Notes under the pieces: model-generated
Seen by the model: only the letters and a program-made list of their open reading frames with translations
Told to the model about the DNA's origin: nothing
Database searches by the model: none
Assembly: GCA_052386455.1 (NCBI GenBank)
Contig: JBQTKD010000008.1
Location: forward strand, 1-13,891
Source: JBQTKD01 sp052386455
GTDB lineage: Bacteria > Actinomycetota > Actinomycetes > Sporichthyales > Sporichthyaceae
Reading direction: 5' to 3'
Length of the DNA stretch: 13,891 bases
Translations under genes and position numbers: made by a program
Shown: positions 5,410-11,870 of the stretch, piece by piece
Layout: each line of letters begins with the position of its first letter
How positions within the stretch are numbered: position 1 is the first letter of the stretch

Positions 5410-6933
5410 GTGGGTCCCGATCTGCTGCGCCTGACTCGGCGCCTACTGCTTCCGGCAGCGGTGCTGACGATCGTGCTCGCGGTCTCCGCCCTGGTCTTCG
5501 ACGGCTGGGCCGGTCCGTATTGGCCGTCGCGCGCCGAGGGCGGGTGGCGCGTGCTCGCCCAGTCCGCGGAGGGGCTGGGCGCCGCCTCGGTCGCCGTGCC
5601 GCCGGCGGTCCTGCTGGTCGCGGGCATGCGCGTCGGGTATCGCCGCTGGCGCGAGGGCGTGTTCCTGGCCACCGCGATCCTGCTGGTCGCGCTGGCGACG
5701 TCGGTCGCCGGCGCCATGCCCGGCTCGGAGTTCCCCGCCACGGCCACGGCGCTGGCAGCGGCGACCTACGGCTCCCTGTCCGTCCTGCTCGGCCGCCGGC
5801 TGCGCACGCCGCTGCGCCGCAGCCTCGGCGGGGCCCTGCCGTGGCTTGGCGTCTTCGCCGTCGCGGCAGGCCAGCTGTGGCTGCACGAGTACACGGTGCC
5901 CGCGGTCGCGGGCAGCGCACTGGCGGGCCTGGCGGCCGTCGCCATCGCGACCCGGTACGTGCTCGCCGGCGGCGGGTTCGAGGAACGGGCCCTCGTGTCG
6001 TCCGACGGCCCGATCGTCGCGGCCGAACGCCGCCGAGCGGCGGTGATCGTGAACCCGACGAAGGTCGGCGACCTCGACGAGGAACACCGCGCGATCTGCG
6101 CCTACCTCGCCGCCGCCGGCTGGGCGCCGCCGCTGTGGTACACCACGCGCCTCGACGAACTCGGCGTCGGCCACGCCCGCGAGGCCGCCGACGCCGGCGT
6201 CGACGTCGTGTTCGCCTGCGGCGGCGACGGCACCATCTCCTCCGTCCTCTCCGGCCTCGCCGGCACCGGGGTGCCGCTCGCGATCCTCCCCGCCGGCACC
6301 GGCAACCTGCTCGCCCGCAACCTCGCGCTGCCGCCGGACCGAGACGCGTGCCTGCGCATCGGCCTGGCCGGTGCAGATCGCAAGATCGACGTCGGCCGGA
6401 TCGACGAGGAGCACCGCTTCGCCGTCATGGCCGGCATGGGCCTGGACGCCGCGATGATCGCCGACGCGCCCCCGCGGCTGAAGGCCCGCATCGGCTGGCC
6501 CGCCTACATGGTCTCCGGCGCCAAGCACATCTTCGACCGCCGCGCGCACGTCACCATCACCGTCGACGACGAGGCGCCGGTCGAGCTGCGCGCCCGCGGC
6601 GTCGTGATCGGCAACGTCGGCAAGCTGCAGGCCGGCATGCTGCTGATGCCCGAGGCGGTGCCAGACGACGGAGTCCTGGACGTGGCCGTGCTCGTTCCCC
6701 AGGGACTGCGTCACTGGCTGATGCTCGCGCTGCACGTCATGCGCCGCCGGCCGGCCTCCCGCGGCGCCCGCATCGAGCACTTCCGCGGCCGCCACATCCA
6801 CATCGCCTGCGACCGGATCTGGCCCCGCGAGATCGACGGCGACCTGCTCGAGCCGGGCCGGGAGATGACGGTCACCGTCGAGCCGCAGGCCCTCATCGTT
6901 CGCATTCCGGTGGGTGCGGACCCGTTGCTCTGA
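5410..6933 (+). CDS. Membrane-anchored diacylglycerol kinase-family lipid kinase with degenerate PAP2-like domain
   Basis: 507 aa. The C-terminal half (about 207-507) is a DAGK-catalytic (DgkB/YegS-like) lipid kinase: VIVNPTKVGD at 212-221, the nucleotide-binding GGDGT at 271-275, ILPAGTGNLLARN with PAGTGN at 294-299, and the later beta-rich half with GNVGKLQAGMLLMPEA and DDGVLDVAVL. It should phosphorylate a lipid such as diacylglycerol at the membrane; the substrate is not known. The first about 185 residues hold five or so transmembrane segments. They resemble the PAP2 phosphatase domain found fused to this kinase in other actinobacteria, but the catalytic motifs look lost: EFPATATALAAATYG where PSGH is expected (about 107-121) and LWLHEYTVPAVAG where the final Asp is missing (about 156-168). 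The GTG start is supported by the -10 box at 5398. The hairpin at 6936-6951 follows directly. Confidence 0.85.
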   Translation: MGPDLLRLTRRLLLPAAVLTIVLAVSALVFDGWAGPYWPSRAEGGWRVLAQSAEGLGAASVAVPPAVLLVAGMRVGYRRWREGVFLATAILLVALATSVAGAMPGSEFPATATALAAATYGSLSVLLGRRLRTPLRRSLGGALPWLGVFAVAAGQLWLHEYTVPAVAGSALAGLAAVAIATRYVLAGGGFEERALVSSDGPIVAAERRRAAVIVNPTKVGDLDEEHRAICAYLAAAGWAPPLWYTTRLDELGVGHAREAADAGVDVVFACGGDGTISSVLSGLAGTGVPLAILPAGTGNLLARNLALPPDRDACLRIGLAGADRKIDVGRIDEEHRFAVMAGMGLDAAMIADAPPRLKARIGWPAYMVSGAKHIFDRRAHVTITVDDEAPVELRARGVVIGNVGKLQAGMLLMPEAVPDDGVLDVAVLVPQGLRHWLMLALHVMRRRPASRGARIEHFRGRHIHIACDRIWPREIDGDLLEPGREMTVTVEPQALIVRIPVGADPLL

Positions 6934-6935
6934 TC

Positions 6936-6951
6936 GTTTCCCGGGGGAAAC
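6936..6951 (+). terminator. Short perfect hairpin after the lipid kinase
   Basis: GTTTCCC and GGGAAAC flank a 2-nt GG, beginning three bases after the kinase TGA. It may terminate the kinase transcript, or act as an operator for the SBP gene whose ATG is 22 nt further on. There is no U tract. Confidence 0.4.
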
Positions 6952-6973
6952 ACGAGTACGGAAGCGTTCTCGC

Positions 6974-7931
6974 ATGCCTCGTGCCTCGAAATCCGCCTCC
7001 CTTCTGCTCGCCGGCGCCCTCGCCCTGACAGCCTGCGGCGGAGGCGACGACGGGCCTGCGGCCGTGGCGACCGACGGCGTGCAGACCGGGCCCGGCGTCA
7101 CCGCCGACACCATCACCCTCGGGGTGATGACGGACCTGACCGGGCCGTTCAAGGAACTCGCCACGACCCTCCAGATCGGCCACGGCATGTGGGCCGACGA
7201 GGTGAACGCGGCGGGCGGGATCTGCAAGCGCCAGGTGAAGGTGGAGACGCTCGACCACGGCTACAAGACCGAGAACGCGATGGTGCAGTTCCCCGACCTC
7301 GAACCCCGGGTCGCCGGGTTCATGGAGCTGCTCGGCTCGGCGGTGATCTCCGCGCTGAAGACCGACATCAACGACAAGCAGGTGACCACCCTGGCCGTCT
7401 CGTGGAGCTCCGAGCTCCTCGACCAGCCCTACGTGGTCGTCGTCGGCACCACCTACGACCTCGAGATCATCAACGGCCTCGACTGGCTGCTGGAGAAGGG
7501 CGAGATCGCCAAGGGCGACACGATCGGGCACATCTACATCGAGGGCGAGTACGGCGCCAACGGTCTCGCCGGTTCCCAGTACTTCGCGAAGCAGAACGGC
7601 CTCAAGGTCGTGGCGGAGAAGGTCACCTCCACCGACGTGGACGTGCAGAGCATCGTCACCAAGTTCAAGGGCCGGCAGGTGAAGGCCATCGCGCTCAGCA
7701 CGACGCCGCCGCAGACGGCGTCTGCCGCGGCCAACAACGTCGGCCTCAAGCTCGAAGCTCGACTTCTCCAAGCCGGGCTCGCCGTCCTCGCGCACCGTCT
7801 ACATCGCGCAGGTGGACAAGGCGACGCCCGGCGGGCTGAAGCAGGTTCAGGCGCTCAAGCAGTTCCCGGACGCCAAGACGTACAAGGCGCCGAGGGAGTG
7901 TCTCTCAATCCCAGCCGGATGCGGGCGGTGA
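6974..7931 (+). pseudogene. Branched-chain amino acid-type substrate-binding lipoprotein, internally deleted and frameshifted
   Basis: The start (MPRASKSASLLLAGALALTAC) is a lipoprotein signal with lipobox LTAC and Cys21. Next comes an N-lobe typical of the Leu/Ile/Val-binding (periplasmic-binding type 1) family: DTITLGVMTDLTGPFKELA, ADEVNAAGGICKRQVKVETL, and IGHIYIEGEYGANGLAGSQY. After AANNVGLK, at about 7748-7762, the frame changes. The family C-terminus continues in frame +1 as LDFSKPGSPSSRTVYIAQVD and GGLKQVQALKQFPDAKTYKAP, ending at TGA 7929-7931. The stretch that normally joins the two parts (the rest of the C-lobe) is missing. The junction is a tandem AAGCTCG copy, which suggests deletion between short repeats. 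Read straight through, frame 1 gives an unrelated tail to 7978. No permease or ATPase genes lie alongside. GGAAG lies 9 nt before the ATG. Confidence 0.85.
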
Positions 7932-7964
7932 TCAGCGTGGTTCCTGGCAAGGCGGAGGGTCGCA

Positions 7965-7981
7965 CCGCTACGGAGTAGCGG
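7965..7981 (+). terminator. Hairpin downstream of the broken SBP gene
   Basis: CCGCTA and TAGCGG pair around a 5-nt CGGAG loop. The hairpin lies 33 bp after the remnant's stop codon in the converging gap and is terminator-like, although without a U tract. Confidence 0.4.
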
Positions 7982-8000
7982 GCGACGACGACAACGCAGC

Positions 8001-8023
8001 CAGGGGCCGCGCTGGCGCCCCTG
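8001..8023. terminator. Bidirectional hairpin in the converging gap
   Basis: CAGGGGC (8001-8007) pairs with GCCCCTG (8017-8023) around a 9-nt loop. It lies between the SBP remnant (+) and DUF4446 (-), 48 bp beyond the stop of the latter, and could end transcripts from either side. A further 12-bp palindrome CTCCCTAGGGAG (8067-8078) covers the DUF4446 stop codon. Confidence 0.5.
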
Positions 8024-8070
8024 TGCCGATTCAAAAGCGCGCGCCGGCTATCGGGATTGGGAGGCGCTCC

Positions 8071-8595
8071 CTAGGGAGAGCTGATCGGCGTGTGCTGCCT
8101 CGTGGGGCTTGGGATCGTCACCGCACGCGTCGGACGCAGCGCCGCCGACACCACCTGCTGCTCCTCGGGCGAAAGCCGAGCTTCCGGAGCGCCCGCGCGC
8201 ATCGCCTTCGCGTAGCAGCGGGTGTCGGTGCGCCCGACCAGGGCGGTGAGCACGACGCCGTCGCCGGTTTCGTCGAGCAGCGCTACGGACCAGGACAGTC
8301 GCCCGCCCATCTCGCCGAACGCGTCGTAGCGGTGCACGGCGACCCGGCGGATGGACTCGTCGATCGCGCCGCGAAAGTTCTCGAACTCGTGGTGCAGCCC
8401 GCCGACGTCGATCCGCAGCCGTTCGAGCTCGGACGCAGTCCGAGCCGCGGCCACGATGAACGAGGACCGTTCCGCGCCACCCTGCAGCAGTTGGCAGTCC
8501 CGCCGCAGCCGGCTGAACCGCACCTGCGCGCCGACGGCCAGCAGGCACCCGGCCGTGCCGATGCCCAGGGCGGCGAGGGAAAGCGCGTTGCTCAC
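8071..8595 (-). CDS. DUF4446 family membrane-anchored protein
   Basis: 174 aa, GTG start. One N-terminal transmembrane helix (about 4-24, LSLAALGIGTAGCLLAVGA) leads into a region likely to form a coiled coil (about 28-83, with ASELERLRIDVGGLHHEFEN). The family core follows: VAVHRYDAFGEMGGRLSWSV (86-104), ALLDETGDGVVLTALVGRTD and CYAKAM, then LSPEEQQVVSAAL near the C-terminus. The function of DUF4446 is unknown. By topology the core faces the cytoplasm, or the outside if the helix is a cleaved signal; the single Cys17 is not in a lipobox. In related actinomycetes the gene is often near pheA and serS (from memory), neither of which is here. A TACCCT box 8 nt before the GTG suggests a leaderless mRNA. 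Confidence 0.82.
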   Translation of the reverse strand: MSNALSLAALGIGTAGCLLAVGAQVRFSRLRRDCQLLQGGAERSSFIVAAARTASELERLRIDVGGLHHEFENFRGAIDESIRRVAVHRYDAFGEMGGRLSWSVALLDETGDGVVLTALVGRTDTRCYAKAMRAGAPEARLSPEEQQVVSAALRPTRAVTIPSPTRQHTPISSP

Positions 8596-8603
8596 AACTC
8601 CGC

Positions 8604-8609
8604 AGGGTA
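8604..8609 (-). promoter_or_regulatory. -10 box TACCCT of a leaderless DUF4446 mRNA
   Basis: On the minus strand TACCCT fits TANNNT and ends 8 nt before the GTG at 8595. A GGAG lies only 2 nt from the GTG, too close to act as a ribosome binding site. Confidence 0.45.
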
Positions 8610-8697
8610 GGCCCGATCCGGCGCGTCACTAGGGTTGCCACGCGCAAGCGAACGCCGCGCGTTGACCGAAGGGAACACGCCGGAGAAAGGGGCCCGC

Positions 8698-10806
8698 GTG
8701 AGGCTGCGGCTGGTCGCTGGCCTGCTCGGCGCCCTCGCCGTCGCCTCACTCGCCGTTGCGTCCGAAGAAGTGGTCGCTATCGCGACCACTTCTTCGGACG
8801 TTAGGGCGATTCCCGACGGCCAGGTCACGGTGATCGGCGTCGCGGGGCTGCGGTGGTCCGACCTCGCCGAGAACGTGCCGCCGGCGCTGGCCGAGACGGC
8901 GCGGAAGTCCGCTCGGGCGGCGTTGGCCGTGCGGGCCACCGGGTCCTACACCTGCCCCGCCGACGGATGGCTGACGTTGAACGCGGGCGTGCGGGTCGCC
9001 GCCGAGCGGCCCGACGGCGAATGCGCGGCACTGCCCACGCCGATCGTCGTGGATGGCGCCACCACGGTGCCGGGATGGACTCGGCTGGTCGACACCCGAA
9101 CCCGGCGGGACCCGGCGCCGGTATGGAGCACGCTCGCCGGTCAGCGCGTCGCCGGCCCGCAGGCGACGGCGGCACAGTGGGCCGCACGCGCCGGCACGAA
9201 GTGCGCCGTTGGTCCCGGCGCCGCCCTGGCGTTCGCCGACCGCGACGGCGCCGTGATCGCCCGATACAGCGCGACCCTGGCCACCGTGGCTCCGCAGTGC
9301 GAACTCGTGGTCCTCGACGCCGGGGTGATTCCCGAGGGTGCAGGTCGGCGCGCGGCCCTCGGCATCCTGGACCGGGCCGTCGCCGAGGCGAGTTCCGCAC
9401 GGCCGGAGGCCACCCTGGTGGTGGCAGGAATCGCGGACGGCGGGACGACTGCCGGGTTGACCGCGGTCATGGTGCGTCGGCCCGAGCTGGCGGCGCAGCG
9501 CGAGTTCTGTTTCGGCTGCGACGGAGTCGCGCTGTACTCGGGCTCGACTCGGCAGGACGGGCTGGTCCAGCTGGCCGACTTGACCACCTCGCTGCTGACG
9601 TCCGACGAGGCGCGCGACCTACCCGGTGCCGTGCTGTCGGAGTCGGGCCGGCGCGCGGAGTTCGCCGACCTGCTCGCGTGGGAGACCTCGGCGCGAGTGC
9701 TGCAGGACGGGTTCGTCGCCTTCTTCGTCGTGTTCATCGGCGGGCCCGCCCTCGCCCTGCTGGCGATCGCGTTGGCCCTGCGCGGACCGGCACGGCGGCC
9801 CGCGATCCGGATTGTCGGACTGGTGTTCGGTGCGGTCCCGGCCGCGTCGTTCCTGGTGAACCTGCTGCCGTGGGCCCGTTGGGAACATCCGGCCGCGATC
9901 CGCTGGACGGCCACCGCAGTCTCCGCGATCGTTCTCGGCACCGTCGCGGCCGCGGGGCCGTGGCGGCGCTCGGCGTACGGCTCCCCCGCGGTGCTGGCCG
10001 CCGCGACCATGGGCGTGATGGCCGTCGACGTTGGCCTGCTCGGCTCGCGGCTGCAGCTTGGCGCACCGTTCGGGCTCTCGGTGTTGGTAGCCGGGCGGTT
10101 CTACGGTTTCGGCAACATCGCATTCGCGGTCTTCGCGGTGTGCGCGCTGCTCGTTGCGACGGCCGTGTGGGTCCGGACCCACAGCCGGATAGCGGTGCTC
10201 GGCGTTGCCGCGGTGGCGATCGTCGTCGACGGGGCACCGGGGCTCGGCACGGATTTCGGCGGGGTCCTCGCCCTCGCGCCGGGCCTGGCGCTTCTCGGAC
10301 TGTTGCTCACCGGGACCAGGTTGAGCGTCGCCCGGCTCGCCCTGGTCGCAGCGGGAACGGCCGTGCTCGTCGCGGCGCTCGCCGGCGCGGACTGGCTGCG
10401 GCCGGCGCAGAGTCGCTCGCACCTCGGACGGTTCGTGCAGGACGTGCTCGACGGCAACGGCTTGGCGACCATCGGCCGCAAGGCCGACGCAAACCTGACC
10501 CTGTTCTCGAACCCGCTGATCGTGGCCGCCGCGATTCCACTGACGGTCGTCGTGGTGGTCGCGGTTACCCACCCGCATCTGCTCCGGCTGCACGGGTTCG
10601 CCCGCGCTCAGCAGGCCGACCCGGCGTTCCAGGCGCTGGTCCGCGCCACCCTCGCCACCGCGTTGCTGGGCTTCGCGGTGAACGACTCCGGCGTGATCGT
10701 CCCCGCCGTCGCACTGTTCGTCGCGGTGCCGCTGTTCCTCGCGGTCTGGGCCGCGCAGCCACCGTCCGTGCGTCCGCCCGATCGTGTTGCGTCCGCTCGA
10801 TCGTGA
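8698..10806 (+). CDS. Actinobacterial multi-pass membrane protein with extracytoplasmic alkaline-phosphatase-like domain
   Basis: 702 aa. The GTG at 8698 follows GGAGAAAGG by 7 nt; an upstream TTG at 8635 has no such site. A signal sequence (MRLRLVAGLLGALAVASLAVA) precedes an extracytoplasmic domain to about residue 335 (VTVIGVAGLRWSDLAENVPP, SYTCPADGWLTLNAGVR). I know these motifs from conserved actinobacterial proteins with an alkaline-phosphatase-superfamily-like fold. About ten transmembrane segments follow, from FVAFFVVFIGGPALALLAIA to the C-terminus. The signature loops GRFYGFGNIAFAVFA, DGAPGLGTDFGGVLALAPG and HLGRFVQDVLDGNGLATIG look conserved and could line an active site or lipid path. 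Function is unknown; a role in envelope glycan or lipid handling is guessed from the nearby GT2. Palindromic repeats lie inside both ends of the gene: residues 21-35 and the final codons plus stop. Confidence 0.82.
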   Translation: MRLRLVAGLLGALAVASLAVASEEVVAIATTSSDVRAIPDGQVTVIGVAGLRWSDLAENVPPALAETARKSARAALAVRATGSYTCPADGWLTLNAGVRVAAERPDGECAALPTPIVVDGATTVPGWTRLVDTRTRRDPAPVWSTLAGQRVAGPQATAAQWAARAGTKCAVGPGAALAFADRDGAVIARYSATLATVAPQCELVVLDAGVIPEGAGRRAALGILDRAVAEASSARPEATLVVAGIADGGTTAGLTAVMVRRPELAAQREFCFGCDGVALYSGSTRQDGLVQLADLTTSLLTSDEARDLPGAVLSESGRRAEFADLLAWETSARVLQDGFVAFFVVFIGGPALALLAIALALRGPARRPAIRIVGLVFGAVPAASFLVNLLPWARWEHPAAIRWTATAVSAIVLGTVAAAGPWRRSAYGSPAVLAAATMGVMAVDVGLLGSRLQLGAPFGLSVLVAGRFYGFGNIAFAVFAVCALLVATAVWVRTHSRIAVLGVAAVAIVVDGAPGLGTDFGGVLALAPGLALLGLLLTGTRLSVARLALVAAGTAVLVAALAGADWLRPAQSRSHLGRFVQDVLDGNGLATIGRKADANLTLFSNPLIVAAAIPLTVVVVVAVTHPHLLRLHGFARAQQADPAFQALVRATLATALLGFAVNDSGVIVPAVALFVAVPLFLAVWAAQPPSVRPPDRVASARS
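8759..8800. repeat. Perfect 19-bp inverted repeat inside the coding region (element A)
   Basis: The arms are 8759-8777 and 8782-8800, perfectly complementary over 19 bp around a TATC loop. The left arm starts CGTCCGAAGAAG and the right ends CTTCTTCGGACG. Total length is 42 bp, a multiple of three, so it adds 14 codons (SEEVVAIATTSSD plus split codons) just after the signal sequence without breaking the frame. In RNA this would be a very stable stem about 60 nt after the start codon. Confidence 0.9.
10770..10805 (+). repeat. Tandem 19-bp-period direct repeat at gene end
   Basis: GCGTCCGCCCGATCGTG (10770-10786) recurs as GCGTCCGCTCGATCGTG (10789-10805), 16 of 17 identical, with a period of 19 bp. 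It encodes part of the C-terminal tail (VRPPDRVASARS) of the membrane protein. The second copy is the left arm of palindromic element B, so the left end of that element seems to have been duplicated. Confidence 0.7.
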
Positions 10807-10833
10807 GCTATAGCTCACTCCTGAGCGGACGCA
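10788..10833. repeat. 46-bp palindrome across the stop codon (element B)
   Basis: TGCGTCCGCTC (10788-10798) pairs with GAGCGGACGCA (10823-10833). The centre GTGAGCTATAGCTCAC (10803-10818) is a perfect 16-bp palindrome sharing the same axis. Only the 4-bp steps GATC and TCCT between arm and core fail to match. The TGA stop (10804-10806) is part of the core. It may serve as the gene's transcription terminator. A further GCGGACGCA copy lies at 10845-10853. Confidence 0.85.
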
Positions 10834-10996
10834 GCGCAGATAGGCGGACGCAAGGGGTGGGGGACGAACCGCGGGGCCGCCACCGGACGCAGGCGCCCGC
10901 GCATGGGGGCCCACACTGTCCGGGGCAGTTGGCGACCCCGCGGCACCTCGAGTTCGTGGGAAGTCGATCAGCCGGCGTGCACCGAAAACGGGGGTC
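10834..10996. other. Converging intergenic stretch without a gene
   Basis: GC-rich DNA between palindromic element B and the glycosyltransferase stop. Beyond a GCGGACGCA copy (10845-10853) and a related CGGACGCAGG near 10885, I see no gene, RNA or clear hairpin. Confidence 0.5.
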
Positions 10997-11716
10997 CTAG
11001 CTCCCCGAACGGGGGCCCCGCAGCCGGCGCGGCGCGGCCAGGGCCAGGCCGACGTGCGCGAACTGCCGGAGCCGATGTACCTGGGCGCGCCAGTCCTTCC
11101 CGGTAACGCGGTGGTGCAGCGCGCACTCGACCTCGACGACCCGGAAGCCGGCGCGCAGCAGGTCGATGGTCAGCGCGGTTTCGACGCCGAACCCGTAGGC
11201 CAGCGGGCGGGCCGCGGCGAACGCGGGTTGGGTCAGGCAGCGCTGCCCGGACAGGGGCTGTACCGGCGTAAACCCCGTCGCTCGCACGATCCCCGCGCGG
11301 GACAGGCGCACCACGAAGCCGCGGCCGCCACCGGCCGTCTTCTGCATGGGCAGGGTGGCGATGGACATGTCCGCCGTGCCGTCGCGCACCGGGCCGATCA
11401 GCGGGGCGGCCTCCACCGCGGTGCCCTCGAGATCGGCGTCGAGGAACAACAGCAGCCGCGAAGGATCCCCCGCCGCTGCGACGGCGTCCGCGCCACTGGC
11501 CATGGCGGCGGCCTTGCCCCGGTTGCGGGCGTGCCGGACCACCGTGGCGCCGGTCTCCGCGGCGAGCCGAGACGTCGCGTCCGACGACCCGTCGTCGACC
11601 ACCACGACGAGGTCCACACCGGGAATCGCCAGCGCGCCGGTAACCGTCGCGGCGATCCGCGCGGCCTCCTCGAAGGCCGGAATCACGACCGCCACTCCCA
11701 CCTGACGGTCCGTCAT
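10997..11716 (-). CDS. Family 2 glycosyltransferase
   Basis: 239 aa. It has a GT-A fold nucleotide-sugar transferase pattern: VAVVIPAFEEAARIAATV (8-25), VVVVDDGSSDATSRLA with DDGSSD at 41-46, HARNRGKAAAMASGA (62-76), and the metal-binding LFLDADLEG with DAD at 93-95. PLSGQRCL and the YGFGVETALTIDLLRAGFRV acceptor region follow, then a basic tail. No transmembrane helix is seen, so it should act at the inner face of the membrane, as DPM1/polyprenyl-phosphate transferases do. Donor and acceptor are not known. The ATG is preceded by GGTGGGG 8 nt upstream. It converges on the large membrane-protein gene. A long imperfect inverted repeat lies upstream, between it and DUF5926, so it may have its own promoter; I see no clear -10. 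Confidence 0.87.
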   Translation of the reverse strand: MTDRQVGVAVVIPAFEEAARIAATVTGALAIPGVDLVVVVDDGSSDATSRLAAETGATVVRHARNRGKAAAMASGADAVAAAGDPSRLLLFLDADLEGTAVEAAPLIGPVRDGTADMSIATLPMQKTAGGGRGFVVRLSRAGIVRATGFTPVQPLSGQRCLTQPAFAAARPLAYGFGVETALTIDLLRAGFRVVEVECALHHRVTGKDWRAQVHRLRQFAHVGLALAAPRRLRGPRSGS

Positions 11717-11742
11717 TCGCGTGGCCCCACCGGCTGGACCCC

Positions 11743-11824
11743 CGCTTCACTCGTCGCAGTGCTGCTTCACTCGCTGCAGGAGGTCGCGTCAGGCGGGTGA
11801 AGCAGCACCCTGGCGAGTGAAGCG
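11743..11824 (-). repeat. Long imperfect inverted repeat with CTTCACTCG units (probable terminator)
   Basis: The arms are 11743-11774 and 11793-11824 (32 nt each, 27 of 32 pairs matching) around an 18-nt loop. Perfect blocks are CGCTTCACTCG with its complement CGAGTGAAGCG, and GTGCTGCTTCAC with GTGAAGCAGCAC. The octamer GCTTCACT or its complement appears several times. It starts 47 nt after the DUF5926 stop on the transcribed strand, a suitable place for its terminator, and upstream of the glycosyltransferase. Confidence 0.75.
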
Positions 11825-11870
11825 CGACCCCAGGCGGTGGAGCCGACGCGCGGGTGGGGTGGCCGACGGC

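Noticed and set aside
5443..7227. 594-codon minus-strand frame opposite the lipid kinase
   Set aside because: Antisense GC-rich shadow of a gene with intact GGDGT and PAGTGN motifs on the plus strand.
8427..8445. Inverted repeat GCTCGGAC-GCA-GTCCGAGC inside DUF4446
   Set aside because: Short, and it encodes the ordinary coiled-coil residues RTASEL; most likely chance in GC-rich coding DNA, and it lacks the GCTATMGC centre of elements A and B.
8853..11000. 715-codon frame overlapping the membrane protein
   Set aside because: Arg/Gly-rich with no membrane segments or motifs; the overlapping frame at 8698-10806 has a signal peptide, helices and conserved loops.
11743..11824. CRISPR-like array because of repeated CTTCACTCG words
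   Set aside because: The repeats are too short, irregularly spaced and largely in inverted orientation, with no spacer structure.
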